Origin: Eutypella sp. D-1
Taxonomy: Eukaryota; Ascomycota; Sordariomycetes; Xylariales; Diatrypaceae
DNA: 64,000 nt
Reading direction: 5' to 3'
NCBI GenBank assembly: GCA_023313575.1
Contig: JAJTTP010000019.1
Span: 558,001-622,000, forward strand
Shown here: piece after piece, positions 12,501 to 25,723 of the stretch
Numbering within the stretch: the first letter of the stretch is position 1
Layout of the letters: every line of letters begins with the position of its first letter
Notes under the pieces: model-generated
The model's input: the letters and a program-made list of their open reading frames with translations, nothing else
Told to the model about the DNA's origin: nothing
Databases searched by the model: none
Made by a program: the position numbers and the translations under genes

Positions 12501-13042
12501 TGGTATGAGCCTCCTGTCTGCAAAAGTTGATTAGCTCATTCTGCTATAACACCCCACCCACTGGCACAGTGATGGTAAAAGTTACACTGCCAGGAGAAAC
12601 GGCACAGTTCTACATACTGAGACATCGAGGTGATCTGAAGGTTCAGTTGACCCTTGCATCGGTCGAGTTTCTTCTCAATCTCTTCCCTTTTCTCTTTTCG
12701 ACGTCTATTTCGCGCGGCGACCTTTAGGCTGCCGACTTTAGACTTAGACTGTCCGATCTTCAGGGAATCGGTCATGGCCATTAGGTCATCGGCCAAGCTG
12801 ATACAGTCTGCAGCGATGGCTTTCAAAGCGTCGGCGTCCGACGAAGTGTCAGAGGGTAGCGGGCTGTCTCTCAGCGTGGAAGCGAGATCCTTCATGCGGC
12901 GTGTATCCCGCTCGAGCTCGGGGTCGAGTGAGCCAAATTTCCGTAGGCTCTTTGCCTCGGCGACAATCTTGAAGCCATATTCGATGAACTGACAGATGTT
13001 CGCTGCCATCGCGAACGCGGCAAGAGGCTCTAGACCGGACAT
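9586..13042 (-). CDS. NACHT-domain STAND NTPase (fungal NLR-like)
   Basis: Exons 13042-12618 and 12517-9586 flank a 100-bp intron (donor GTATGT, acceptor GCAG) and give 1118 residues. The N-terminal 150 residues are helical and begin MSGLEPLAAFAMAANICQF, the style of the N-terminal domain of fungal STAND proteins. A coiled-coil linker and an acidic stretch follow. The NACHT domain has Walker A GKPGAGKST at about residues 301-309 and Walker B LIIFIDGLDEAD at about 413-424. The C-terminal half has no WD40, ankyrin or TPR repeats that I can recognise. A short CDSCHRGGEC cluster sits near the end and might bind metal. Fungal proteins of this kind are thought to sense nonself or damage and trigger an effector response. 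The gene is intact, unlike the HET gene beside it. It is divergent from the gene starting at 14177. Confidence 0.87.
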
Positions 13043-14176
13043 GGTGATGATGATGTTGTAAGACTCTACCTCAATCGTATGTGCTAATCAATCCAGATTG
13101 TTACTTATATCATGTAAAGTAGCAAAACGCATCGATCTTTCACGAATAGTTAGGATTTGAGGGGGGTCACGGCTTAAAGGAGGCCGCTACTCAATAGTGC
13201 CCCCTATACCAAGTGCCCCACTTACAATGCTACCATTCCAGCCTCTGGTTATTCAACAATACTACCTTACCTTGCTCAGCCTCGGTGATTTCAAATGCAG
13301 TCAGGGGGTCTATATGGTGGCTAAACTACTTGGCGACGCCTGTACCCCTCTCAATACTTCGCTAGGAGTCATATGCGTTTGTAGACGCTAACCAAGATAT
13401 TCATGACTATCACGGGTCATTCGTAACCTTTAGGCCTACAAGATATTTTGCAATTTTCGAGATCCAAGGATGAGCAAATCACTACCACGACTCCCATCCA
13501 GACCTCGAGCGAACTGCATGCTTTCAACCACCAGCGGTGGCCTAGGCCGACTTATTGTCCCCGTACTTTGAAGGGACCATATATACCATAGAGTATAGCC
13601 GCCAATCATACCCTATTCGGCGGCAATAATGACGTGCGCGTGGCTGTGAATACATATCTTATTGATGCACTAGTAACTGCGCGATTTTCCGGTTATCAGC
13701 AATTGTGCCTAATGCTCTCAATTATGCTGTTGGTTCCTCGATGCAGGAGCCAGCCCCGGCGAAGACAGGGGCGGGGGGAGGGGGGGAGACTATAGTAGTC
13801 AGCAGACATGCTGTTCAAAACTTTATAGCAGGGGGTCGCGATTGTTCACTTTATAATTGGACTGTTATCATAGCGAATGCGCTGCCACTCTTGACGTGAC
13901 AGGACAGGAAGCCCATATACAACTAGTTGTCCCATCTTCACTCGATCTGCAGCATGGCATAACATGCATACAATAAGCCCCTCCACAAGGCATACTCACA
14001 CTGGCAGTGCCCGGATCCCCATTAATGCCGCAAGCTTGATAACCGACCTATTTTCCAGTAATCATGGGCGTTTGAATCTCTAGTTCAGAGATATACCAAG
14101 TCATCAATTGTGATGGGTCTTGATGTGTGCATTTCTCACGCGACGTTCATAACGGTATCATGCCGTCTAGTTCGAT
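13043..14176. promoter_or_regulatory. Shared divergent upstream region of the STAND pair
   Basis: These 1134 bases separate the starts of the NACHT gene (minus) and the STAND-N-terminus gene (plus), so both promoters must lie here. A G-rich tract is at about 13770-13788. No TATA box of clear position and no coding frame were found. Confidence 0.5.
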
Positions 14177-17100
14177 ATGTCAGACCCCCTTTCAGTAGCG
14201 GCTAGTGCTGCCGGACTCCTCTCCCTAGGAATAGAAGTCTACAAAGGGCTCAAATGGTACCTAGTTTCGGTTAAGGGACGGAAAGAGGAGATTCAACATG
14301 CACTCAGAGACGTTGAGAAACTCCATCCCATCCTCTCATCACTTCTTCACAGCCTGCCCAGCATTCAGCGGAAGCGACCCGTAGACTGCGCCAATATCCA
14401 GAAATGCTTTGACGAGAGCAAGGACTCGCTGCTGAAGCTAGAGGGGCTGCTATCAGAATGGAGCGGTCGCTCAAACCCCATGAGCGCGCGAGGAAAGATC
14501 AAAGAGTTCACACGTGCGATTGCCTTTCCATTCCGCGAAGATCACTTGAGGGCCCTTCGCCAGCATCTGGAGGAGTTACTCTCAAGATTAGAACTATCTG
14601 TAGTCATCACGTCGCTGTATGTCCATTCATAGTCTCCGCCAGTGTATATCTCTGACGATTTTTCTGCAGTAACTCCACACTAGCACAGGAAGAAGAATTG
14701 AGAACCATTAGAACGCACACCAAAGATCTCAAGAATGACTCGACCCATCACATGGAACTACTTACGCTCATGTTGGAAGATGCCCGTGCCTTTGCTACAA
14801 CCACGACCAACGTAGAATCTCGGGTTATGCAGATGCAGAAGGACCTCGAACAACTACCACAACGGATCGTGGGCCTACTACCGGTACCGGGCAAACTGAA
14901 AGTATTCTCGCCGTACACAGATCAAAGTACCAAAGCCCAGTCTTATTCACCTTCGCAGCAACGACCCCCCGTCCAAACATCGATGAAAGGACCCCATAGA
15001 GGCACCCACAGTGACGACCTCCGTAATCAGACACCACTTTGCACCTGCCCGACAGAGGGTCACTCAGTTGAATATCAACTCGGCTTCTGGGGTGTGAAGT
15101 TCCAGCTGACGAGAAAAGGGTCTATCACGCATAAGCGACATTGTATCTACTACGGAGTGGATCATCCGGGAAAGCAAGATGTCAAGATTGAGATTCCATT
15201 GATGATGAGTTGGCTTTTTACCCGCATCAACTATGCGCACATCGCCTACACTACTGGGAATTCTGGTTGTGGATTTTCGGCGAGATTCAAGAACATCGTG
15301 CCCATGTCCAAGGATCCAGCACGCAAAGAGTTTGATCAAATATACGAGGCGATTTCGGAAGATATCGATCAGTCATCCAACCTATCAGCCAAGACTTTGG
15401 AGACGATAAATTCACACTGGAATTCCGTGCTCTGGTTGTATAGGGAACGTAAAGCGTCACCCTATGACCTTGATGAACGCGGCAGAAGCCACGGATCGGT
15501 AAGAGAACATCCACTCTAGAAATGTCATGTTTTAATTGGTGAATAGAAATTCCTTATCCTGGTACTGGAGCTGTTCACTTTAGTTGATCCCCTGCTGAAG
15601 GCGCACGAATCATACGCGGACACGGTTTTCAACATATGCCGCAGCTTACACGCCTATATGTCGCCTGACGACAATATAATGTTAGTCGCCTTGTTATGCT
15701 TAGCTAATCCATATTGACTCCTGTCTCTAATGCTATACTAGCCAATTGGGGTGCATCATCCTCTACGCAGATGGGCCTAGCCGTGTGATATCACCTATTG
15801 TACAAAAGTTTATCAGCTCGATTATACTGGACGAATACGAGTTTAAACCAAAGGACTTTCTAAGGGCATTGATATCGTTCAGCGCGTATGAGGAAGTAAT
15901 GAGCTTTCCACCAATTCTGGATGGTATGTTGATACCTAGCACATGTCCAAATGGCAGCGTTTGGTAGTGCTTCTGTTAACGACTCACAGGCACGGGAATA
16001 GAAATGTCTCCCATACATCGTTCCGTGGTACTGAGATCTCTCCATGGCATTGAAGCTAATTTACATGCCGTAATGGATATCAAATTTGGTATCACAGTTC
16101 TTCACTTAAGTGCGACTTGGCCAGAAGGACTGCAGAGGCTGCTCCGAACAAAAGCCAAGACACTCATCGATGTCGGTTTTATTGATGAAAGCAAACCAAG
16201 AATACCCCTCACACCATTCATATTAGCAGCCGACAACTGTGATGGTAGGGTGGATCCCTCGCAGAACATTAAGTCACTGGATATTCTCCTGCAAGCTGGC
16301 TGCACTATCCCTCTCGGTATGGACCATACAGGTTTCTATATGGATCAACGTTCCGAAATCACCGACATGATTGCTAGTTATCTTGCGATACGGAGAATGG
16401 AACTGTTAGATTTGGCAATAGAGAAATTCGGATCTCTTCCCACCCAGAATGTGAGACATGTCATAGATTCAATTGCATCGGAAATATGCAAGTTGCTTCG
16501 TTTTATGGGTCACTACGTCCCTCCGCATCTTGAAGTTCCACCGGGTTATTCGACAATATACCACCAAAGCGCAATACCGTTGAACCACTTTCCAATATAT
16601 TTCAATCATGGTTTCCATTCCTGTAATACTCACAATAGTATGGGACTGATCCCGGTCGCTGTCTGGCGGAAGATCTATGTTAGCGACTGTATTGATTGGT
16701 TACCATGGCTGGAAGAGCACACTTTTCTCGATAACCACCAGAAAGATCCCCGGAAGTTGGGACTGAATGTGCTTGCTACTGGGTGGCATTACTTCGCAGC
16801 TCAAGCTGGCTGGTTCTTTGAATCCCACTCAGATATCTGGAATCTTGCGCATAAGCTCTCGGACTCTGAGGTCAGAGACGCCTGCTTATGTTGGTGTAAT
16901 GATTCAGAGAAGGGGTGTTCGCCAGCAAGCTGGCTTTGGAAAGCTAAAGCTGACAGAAAATACGACGACAATGAACTGAAGACCCTTTTCTCCAATCGCC
17001 TGATATATCATCCATCCGATCACGACGTATGGACGCTGAACAACACACTGAGTACTATACGGTTTCTTACCTTTGAAGCTCTGGAAATGAAACATACATG

Positions 17101-17673
17101 TTGTTTCTTAAAGAAATTAGAGAAACAAGATAAGTCCAGTTCACAGCGCGTTATCGCAAGATGCTCGAAAAAATCGGTCCATGTGATCAGATCCAGCAAG
17201 CAGGAAAGAGAGAAGAGCTGTCAGCTAGCTTCTCTGATGGCTGAGTTCGAAAACAAATTGAAGTATTCGCGACAGACTTACAGATTGGTTAGGAACTTCA
17301 TTTGGGGCTATTGGAGGCAACGAATGGCAGAAGTTCTCGCCCCTGACCCTCAGATAATAAACGATATGGAACAGGTTCTGAATAAGGTCGAGACTTGTGA
17401 GTTACGATGCAAAGGAATGTACCTCAACGTTTGACTGACGATTTCTATTTTCTAGATGTCGTCCCGAGGAGGCTAAAACCCCTTCTTGGGAGAGAGTTTG
17501 GTTGGTTGGGAAGGGAAGAAGGCGATTCATTTTTGACTGGCCCAGAAATTCGTGAACTTTGTAAGGAAGTGTTCACTAAGGGGGAAGAAGTAGAATGGGA
17601 AAGTGACGGCGAGTGGGAAAGCGACGACGAATGGGAAAGCGACGACGAATGGGAAAGCGACGACGAATTGTAA
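14177..17673 (+). CDS. Protein with fungal STAND-type N-terminal domain, ankyrin-like region and acidic repeat tail
   Basis: Six exons (14177-14616, 14670-15498, 15547-15680, 15742-15923, 15990-17396, 17456-17673) with five introns of 48-66 bp close exactly to 1069 residues. The N-terminus begins MSDPLSVAASAAGLLSLG and forms about 145 helical residues of the kind found at the head of fungal STAND and ankyrin proteins. A predicted coiled-coil stretch follows (about 150-210). The middle has ankyrin-like helix pairs such as TVLHLSATWPEGLQRLL followed by TPFILAADN and SLDILLQAGCTI, but no textbook repeats. There is no Walker motif, so it is not an NTPase by itself. The tail holds four EWESDx units (1044-1067). 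It is divergent from the NACHT gene and probably belongs to the same recognition locus; its function is unknown. Confidence 0.8.
17593..17664 (+). repeat. Coding 18-bp tandem repeat, four copies
   Basis: Units at 17593-17610, 17611-17628, 17629-17646 and 17647-17664 each encode EWESD plus D or G. The last two copies are identical at DNA level and the first is most diverged, so copies were probably added from the 3' side. The unit is a multiple of three, so copy number can change without breaking the frame. Confidence 0.95.
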
Positions 17674-20600
17674 TACTGATTATCTCAAGACTAAATACTG
17701 CTTGCCAAGTTATCTTAATACAGTCCAACATTTCATCGTGATTTCTCGAGTTAGCGATATAATCGGATATCTTACTCAACCGCAAGCACAAGACTGGCAT
17801 CACGGTCAGGACTGGAGAGGATAGCCTTCTTGCCATAGCCATCCCAAACAACTGGGTCTAGAACAAGGCTATAGATGAGACTGCAAATGTGACTCTTAGT
17901 GCTAGTCGTGGTCTCGCGAAGGCTTCTCACGACGGCCGTGATGGGCAGGGACGCGCTAAGTCGAGATACAACGTCCGTCGAGGCATCGCCTAGAAGAATT
18001 TGTGCATACCATTCATAGTCCAGACTACCATACAGGGAAGAGGTACATGCAAAAGTGACGAGTTATCTGTTGAGTTATCTGTCTTAATTTCTATTTACGC
18101 TAGAATCTTCTGCTCGGTTGCCTGGGACGTGATAAGAGTCGGAAGTTACGCATACGAATCCCCGGCGATGTTCGCGGAAAACCCGCTATCAAAGCTCCAC
18201 GTGACGAATAGCCGTTGACTTCAATAGTAATTAACATTGGACCGTAATGAAATCGATCTCAGATATGACAAGTCCGCATACAAAGATTTGCCACATCAGA
18301 CCGGCCCGAAGACGGCGAGTGACACGGCATGGGCGCCTAGGATCGGCTTCTAGAAGCTGCCCACCTGATATCTACTTCCCTACTTCCCTACCCTACGCTA
18401 CACCGCACGGCACACGAGACCTGAAGAGACAGCGCGTACGCCGTGAGCTGCCAAGTTCGCATAAGACAAGCAAACAAGCGATCAACGCGTCCATCCAAAT
18501 GGCTGACGGCGATTCCAACCCCATATTCCGTGCTCTGCCCCTTGCGATGTCGTGAATAGGGAGGAGTGCGCTTGGGCTTGGCGTCACGACGGAGAGGGGG
18601 GTCCGGTCGCCAGCGGCGGACCCCGCCGGAACGGACTAGGCCGCGAAGAGTAAGATGTGCAGCGGCTCTCGATCCGGTAGTGTGGTTGACGACAACACGG
18701 GGGGAGGTCTCACGAAACGGTGACATGAGGGCGGAATTACCACTTCCCTTTCCCACTCCTTCTTTCGTGCATGCAACCCAGGGATAAGGTCGCATTCCGG
18801 CTATGTGCGGAAGAAGTGGGCTGCTTAGGCACTGGGACCAAGTTGGGTCAAGTTCTTATCGCCTACTATTAAATGTCTTCTTTCACTTCGATCCCCAATC
18901 CGCGGGCGCGGACCATCCTTAATCGGGCCCGTCTGGTTGACGGAAGGAGATCCGAAGACATAAACGCAGCGCCCCGGCCCCGCAGGTGTCAAGGTGCATA
19001 TCACCAGTCAGCTGTTAAAGAGATCAATGAAAGAGATAGAACCTGGATAGCGATGCTACGTAGACGGCGGAGTTAGGCATAGGAGATAACGCTTAACGGT
19101 AGGTGACTGGTCAGGTATCACGTCCCAAGGTCTAGACCAGTCTATAGCACGTGTTATCCCCAACGTCGTTCGTGGTAAGGGTGGAGGTGAAGATCTGTCC
19201 TACTGGCTGGGGGCCTGGTGGTGGCGCGAGCACGACCCGCGAGGGCTGCATGCATAGGTCGTTCGTTAGTCAGGTTCGCTCCCAAATGGACTACTGTCGG
19301 ACAGCCCGTGTGGCTTGTCGCCGCCGCTCCAAGCTACTGCAACAAAGAATCTCACGACTACAGGTCAGAGTAACTAGTCCGTCTTGCAAGGGCAGACAGG
19401 ATACAGATAACCTTAAAAGTCGCCTCCCCCTGCGCAAGCGCAAGCCCCATCGGTGTCCCCCCCTTGTCTTACGCCGCACCGCACCACACCGCGTCTCAAA
19501 AAATCTCTCGGCCGAAAGGGAAAGCCAGAGCGGGACATCCCACGTGCTGGAGGGATGAGCGCGCCGTGTCGGGTCTCGCCTGCTCGGCGATACAACAGAC
19601 GAAAGAGTGTGAAAAGTGTGTGGCGCGGAAGAAGTGGCCATGGCCATGCTGGCGCGCCTAGCAACGAAACAGATGGTTCGGCTTCAGCCGGGGGTAGGAT
19701 AGGTAACTGGATTTGGCTTTACGCAAATTATGCAACCGTATGTGCTTGGATATCCGGGTCGCTATCTCAGTGATACCGGGGTCCTCTTCGCCACGGGCAG
19801 CTTAAAATGGGGTGGTGCTTATTTAGCTTTAGGTAGGTAGGTATATTGATACTGGTCAAGGGTCCTCTCAAGAAAGCGCGCATGTTTAACCTCTCAAGTT
19901 ATTATTACATTTACGCGCCTTATCACTAGGTCTTCGGAACTGCTGGGGGAAGGACGAATTGGGAAACCAGATCATATTAATTACTGCTGGCCTCAATGGG
20001 GCATGTGAATCCGCGATTTAGCTCAGGTGGGCGCTCCTAGCGAGGCCGGGGCTTAGTCTAATAATTGTGTACATAGACGACCATTATATAGGATGGATGG
20101 ACGGTAGGGGGGCTATTATTAGCTCACTAGAGTATGTAGTTGTCAGACCCAAAAACGTCCGAAGACAAAAAAGAAGCCCGGGAGAATTACTTCTTGGCCC
20201 AGTAGCCGCCTCCCTTGCCCATGCCATGTCCCCCTAAAGAACACGTGTGGTGCAACAGTGACTGTGTATTATTACCTCAACTGGGATTTAGACTGGTTGT
20301 AAAAGCATCCCAGGAGGTTAGAAGAAGGGGGATCCGGGAGTTAAAATTTCTGTCATGGGAAAATAAGTGCAGCTGGTGATCCATTGGGGGCCCGCCTAAA
20401 TGGAACATCGGTATACTACCGAGACCACACTGTGAGAGGCCGCGTGAAGGAGCTGGCATCCTAGCATCAGACCATCCGGTTTTAGCAGGACAGAGGAAGC
20501 CCGAGTTCGCGATTTGCTGGACTAGTTGACTACTCTAGCCCTTACTATGTATGTATGGCATGCGAGATGGAAATGAGGCGCATTCATACTTGCCCTTTTC

Positions 20601-23600
20601 TGATCCCATGTGCGGGTATGACCGCATGCCAGCACTAACCAAGCTTCAAGATAGTTGAACCATGTCTCGCCCATGAAATGGGCATCATTCTCGCGACTAT
20701 GTATTTACGTGGCGAGCTGAAACTAGCGAGACCACGCTGCTTGCACGTTTGTCGTGCGACAACGTTGGGAAGATGCGATCCGATATCCAGGTAGGGCACG
20801 TTTCTAGGCCATAGCAGCGTAGGGGGCGGGCGATACCGGCGATCCAAGCAATGCGCTGGTTGTTTCAACCTCGAGAGGCATGTCTGGCAGCGAGGATAGC
20901 GGTTGTGTCTATCCTCGATCTCGGATGATATACCCTGGCCAATAGATGACATGACAGGATCCAAAAGGCTACACACAACCTGGGAGAGGCAAGTACCTAG
21001 GAGGCATAAGGCTGCTGCCCCGCCACTTACATGGGGGAACTCAAATTCAATGGGGTTCTGGTTCAGAACCACAAGTTCAATAAATACCGCGAAGCGACGA
21101 TAGGTAGTCACTTGAAAGTTTGTCGGTAATGTGATCGCCACCCCACTTCCCTTATACATGCAGGTCTCTCGGAAGTTTAGCCGTGGAATTTTGTAGCTGG
21201 CAGCAGTTGGGCACGTTGGCGATTGGGAGGGGCGGCGATTGGATTAGAATAGACGGGGAGTTCTTAGCAGCATCCTGGGCGCAACTTACATATCTAATCA
21301 TGGGTACAAAGAGGAGAGGCGGGCTGGCGGATTGGCGGGTAGCGTACCAAGCCGTGTGATAGGTGATAGGTAGTAACTAAACTTGGCACATTGCAGACCT
21401 GGCGGCAGCAGTATTTTCCCACGACCCGGTGCACGAAACTGAACGAACTGGCGGAATTTTTAGGGGAAGAGATTGGGGGTGACAGACGAGATGGGCAAGG
21501 TGTCCCTTTCCAGCAGCTGCGCCGACGCCACGCACTGCGACGTTCTTCATGCGTTCTGAGGGTTCTTCTACATGATACGGTCAGGCAGTCTATTGGGGGA
21601 CAACGCCACAATGTCTTGGATAGGTGGGCTGGCTGCAATGTCCGAGTAAATGTCAGCCTGCGCAGGAGTGGTAACCCTTCTGCAGCCGCCAGCGCCAGCC
21701 GCTGGAGAGGAGAAAGGGAAAAAATCGAACGATTTTTCCATGCCTTCTTTTTTACATTGGCACATGCGCATGAGATGCCTTATTGGGCATGCGTATACAG
21801 TCACCCAGTCGTATAATCGAGCGCATGTGAACATGGGGGCTACGACATGATGTAAGGAGCTAGGAAGCTGCCAAGCTGCAGACCACGGCGGTCATGGGCT
21901 GGCTGTGACGACCCGAGACATATATATTGTTAGGGATATCATCTGCACCTGAAGCAGATATCTCGGGATCAGCTAATTGTAGATGCATCTGTTGAGCGAA
22001 CGCAGCAGTAGAGGGTCCTTGGCGACTAGGCTATTAGGACTCGTGAATCCGCGTAGGAGTACGGAGACTACCTAATAGGGAGAGCAACAAAATGAAGCGA
22101 TGGGTGGTTGAGTGGGGTGAAATGGAGTTTTGGAATAATTCGGTACACTGTGAAGGCAGGCAGGCAAGCAAGTAGAGAGGAAGTAGATGAGAGAGGCTTT
22201 GAGGTAAAGCCCAGCAGTCAAAGAGGGTATTCGCAACAATGCAGGTAATAAGAGGCAGCCCTGGGCTTTGGCAGGCAAGTGTATGTACTGCCCAGACTGC
22301 CTGCATGTTTGTCCGGCTGTCGAGCCGTGGCAGCTGTCAGGTCTGACTCCTGACCCCTGATTATGTGCCTCGCTTATCTGTAAAAGGAACCTTGGAAGAA
22401 AAGGGGACTCCACATAATGGCGTCAGTATCTGGAAGGTACCCGCTAATTATGGCCTATAAAGACGCTTCCATAGGTGTAATTACTGAATACTACCAGGTA
22501 CGTAGGGTACCTAGGTATGTAGGTAAGGGGCCTCGGGAAGCATCTACCCTCAACAGATAATAATGTTACAGTATAACTACATCCTTGGTAACTATACGGG
22601 GTCCTCTATTATTAATCAAGAACAGCCAATTCTTTTCATTATACCTTGTAGGTAAGAAGGGTTCGATATAATGCCAATACTCTGTCTGCATATGCAAGAA
22701 GGACAGCGCTGAAAAGCTAACAATAAACATTTTCATTTGCGCTTTTAGTTGGCATATATCCCATCCAAAGTCACATAGGGGGAATGTCTACCAACCTAGC
22801 TGGGTACTTAAAAGGTACTATAGAGGTAGTCTACATCCGCCCGATGTAAGCCCATGAAAGATCGCCTCGGCGCGGCGCGGGATAACTACCTCATCGTGCA
22901 GCCGAGTTCTTTTATACTAGAAGTACCTCTCTCAAGGTGCTGTCATCTTCATGTACCACTAGCAAGCCGACCAAGCAAGCCCGCCAGCCAGTATATCTAC
23001 ACAATGAAAATCCCACTTGCAATTTAATAGAGCAAACTGATATGGGCCTCTCATAAAGGCCTTTATCAAACATGAGCTGGAACATTACCTGAGTATGACC
23101 ACACAGGAACATGGGTTCACCACACGAACCAAAAAATTAAAACCAACCGGATGCTCCAGGTCACTACGTAAATACTTGTGGCTAGTGTATCTGTTCGAAC
23201 CATTTATACATCATAGTATGTATATATCGTCAGGCATGTACATACTTCGCAGGTGTAATGTAATATCCATACCTGCCTTTACGTAGTGGTGGTGGTGGTG
23301 GTAGTAGTGTAGTAATAAGTCCCAAGGTTGATGTCACTGATCAATCCACTCTAGATGCCCCCTTCCCCTTCCCGTTCTCCTGCCCTCCCCTCCCCTTCCT
23401 CGCCCCGTCCCTCCCATTCCACTCGTCTTTTCCCTCCCTCCCGTGCCGTCCGCTCTCTTGGCTAAGTAGTTCCTCCCCGCCTTTTCTCGTACCCTCGTAA
23501 CCACGTGAGGGCTCTGGTAGGTGGTCTCTCCTTCCCCTCTCAAATTGCCATGTACCAGGGTGCCTCATCATGGAAGGGATCAAGGGGAATCAGCGTCTAT

Positions 23601-24390
23601 GTAGGTGGGGAGGGAAGACTTGTCCTCCGGGTGGATACATATAGACATCCGGCCCCACATTTGTACATAAGTATACCTAGAGGCATATGCTCAACAACTC
23701 GTAAGCCAGAGTATACGAAAGTAGAGTGTGGGTGGCGCTCCGCACTATCCAGGTAGAACTCGTTCTATAGAACGCCCGCCCGAGGAGTAATACACTAGAT
23801 CCATGGATGTTAGTGTAGGATATATCCATCCATCCACACATATGGATGGATTAGGTATGTTCAGGTAGATGGGAAGGTAGTATCTATCGGTTATCTATTC
23901 TGCTTCTTCCAGGGTTTTCAAGTTTACTTATAGACAGCACTTTAAGCTAGGATACCTAGATAGATCAATCCCTTTTTCCTCCTTTTGGCCTCCTTCCTTC
24001 TTCATCTCCTTGACTAAAAAAGCTACCTGGGTAAGGCGATTGATTGTCTTGGTTGGTAAGAACTTTTTCGGTTCTTGCCGTCCCCGAGGAAAAACCCCAT
24101 GTCCAAAATCTGGATTTTTGTCTCGGTTCGGCTTCAGTCCTCCCTCGCTCACTTTACTATTACTACTATCACCACAACTACTACTTACTCTACCTCTCTC
24201 CACATCACCTAGGCTGTCTAGCTGTCTGGCTGTCTGGTTAAGCATCCTGGAATCCGAGCATCCAGGTTTGCATACAACTGGATACATCATACATACCTAC
24301 TTGGGTAGTTAGAGTGCCTAACTACGGATACTTATTAACCTACTAAGTAGACTAGAGATCTAGTATCTGAACTAGAGCCCAGACCATATC

Positions 24391-24429
24391 ACCTGGGCAT
24401 AATACCTGGGCATAGTACCAGGGCACAGT
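24391..24429. repeat. Three tandem copies of a 13-bp unit
   Basis: Units 24391-24403, 24404-24416 and 24417-24429, consensus ACCTGGGCATAGT. They lie about 1.3 kb upstream of the Skn7-type start. Confidence 0.75.
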
Positions 24430-25351
24430 GTTCTTCTCCTCCTGGGCTCCCCAGTTGAAGGCGGCGACGGCAGCACTTTTTTCACTTTGCTTGGTCGCGA
24501 CGGCTGCATTCCAGGGCTCTTCACGGAGTGCGACGACGTTATTCAACGATCCAAATCAAAATCTGAACTAGCGATAACAACAGCGCCTTTGCCTACTTTA
24601 AACCAATCCCAAATCGACGCTGTAGAGCGGCTTTAGGTCCCTATTTTCTCATTTCTAGAGGTGGTAAAATCGTTCTAAAGGGTGGAAAGGGACGATCCGA
24701 TCCCCCGACCCCCCCGATCTACAGACCTACCGACAACCCAGGTAGACACCGCCCTACCGTTTATGGTTTCGCCTTTGCGCCTCGGTTCTTTTTTTTCTAG
24801 CCTTTTTTCCCTCTCTCCTGGTTCATTCGACGAGACACGGACGGCGCTGGCGATTTCAAATTGTCTAGGAGGTTTCCACTCTTGCTCTCCTTACCAAAGT
24901 TGACCCGGACGTCGATCCCACCCTCCAAGAGCTGAATCGCGCGTCGGTTTAAGAGCCAAGAGTAAAGAGGGCCAACCAACTTGAACCATTGTCTTTTTCT
25001 CACTTGAACTCCGCACGAAACAATAGCGGTCTTAACACTGTCCGTTATTGGCACTGGCGCTTACCCCGGTGTTAGCACTGGCACTGGCACCAGCACCGTC
25101 ACAACTGTGTTTCTTCACAATTCTTTGTTGACGTCCTCGAAATCGCTATCCACTGTCACCTTCATTTTTCATCGGCATCAATTATCAGCATCATCTCTGC
25201 CGCCATCATTGTCGCCCAGCATTTTGTTACCACCCGCTTAACCAGAATTTGGGGAATTGAGTCGTAACTAGATCACGGTTCCATTCGTCTGGCAGCAGCC
25301 TGGGAAACGGGGGCCCTTGACCCGATAGAGCGCGATAGGGCGCGAATCCTT

Positions 25352-25383
25352 CAATACGACAATACGACAATACAACAATACAA
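25352..25383. repeat. Four tandem copies of an 8-bp unit
   Basis: CAATACGA twice followed by CAATACAA twice, about 340 bases upstream of the Skn7-type start, probably in its 5' leader. Confidence 0.8.
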
Positions 25384-25723
25384 CACTATCGAGCCGAGAT
25401 ACCGACCCAATAGCCGACGTCACCCTTCGAAGCTCATCATATCATCATCCGAACTCGAGTCGCAACCAGTTTTCACGTTACCGTCATTCATTGTCGCATT
25501 TGGGTCAGCTAACCTTCTGGGTTGTTCTTTTTCGTCGGGCAAGCGCTGCAGAGAGCCGGACTGCGTTGTTTTACTCACGACCTAGTCATCGGATAGCATT
25601 TGCGTTGTATCGCCCTGCATCGCTTTGCATTGCATTGTGTTCGCCCTGGTTCTCTCGGCATAGCTTGTTCAATCAAGTGCTTGTAGTCACTTCTACGCCG
25701 AAGCCTTTACCCAAACTATCGAG

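Larger units (their letters stand above)
17674..25723. other. Gene-poor 8-kb stretch upstream of SKN7
   Basis: I could not assemble any gene here on either strand. Open frames up to 174 codons exist (20635-21159 minus) but have no recognisable motif, and some lack an ATG. The content is unique sequence with TAGGTA and CCATCC simple repeats, GGT repeats near 23287-23312 and T-rich tracts near 24787-24810. The last part (about 24600-25723) is probably the promoter and long 5' leader of the Skn7-type gene. An open minus-strand frame without an ATG at about 17770-18060 is the only piece that reads like a coding exon. Confidence 0.5.

Noticed and set aside
17770..18060. Open minus-strand frame reading like a coding exon (contains VVSRLSASLPITAVVRSL and LVLDPVVWDGYG)
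   Set aside because: No ATG, no convincing splice partner and no recognised family; the length is within chance expectation. Worth a translated search but not annotated.
20010..20060. tRNA-like start (GATTTAGCTCAGGTGGG, like an A box)
   Set aside because: No B box of the GGTTCGANNCC type and no acceptor-stem pairing follow, so a tRNA gene is not supported.
20635..21159. 174-codon minus-strand frame with an ATG
   Set aside because: No motif, mixed Cys/Arg/Pro-rich composition, and overlap with other frames of similar quality; frames of this length arise by chance in 8 kb of balanced-GC sequence.
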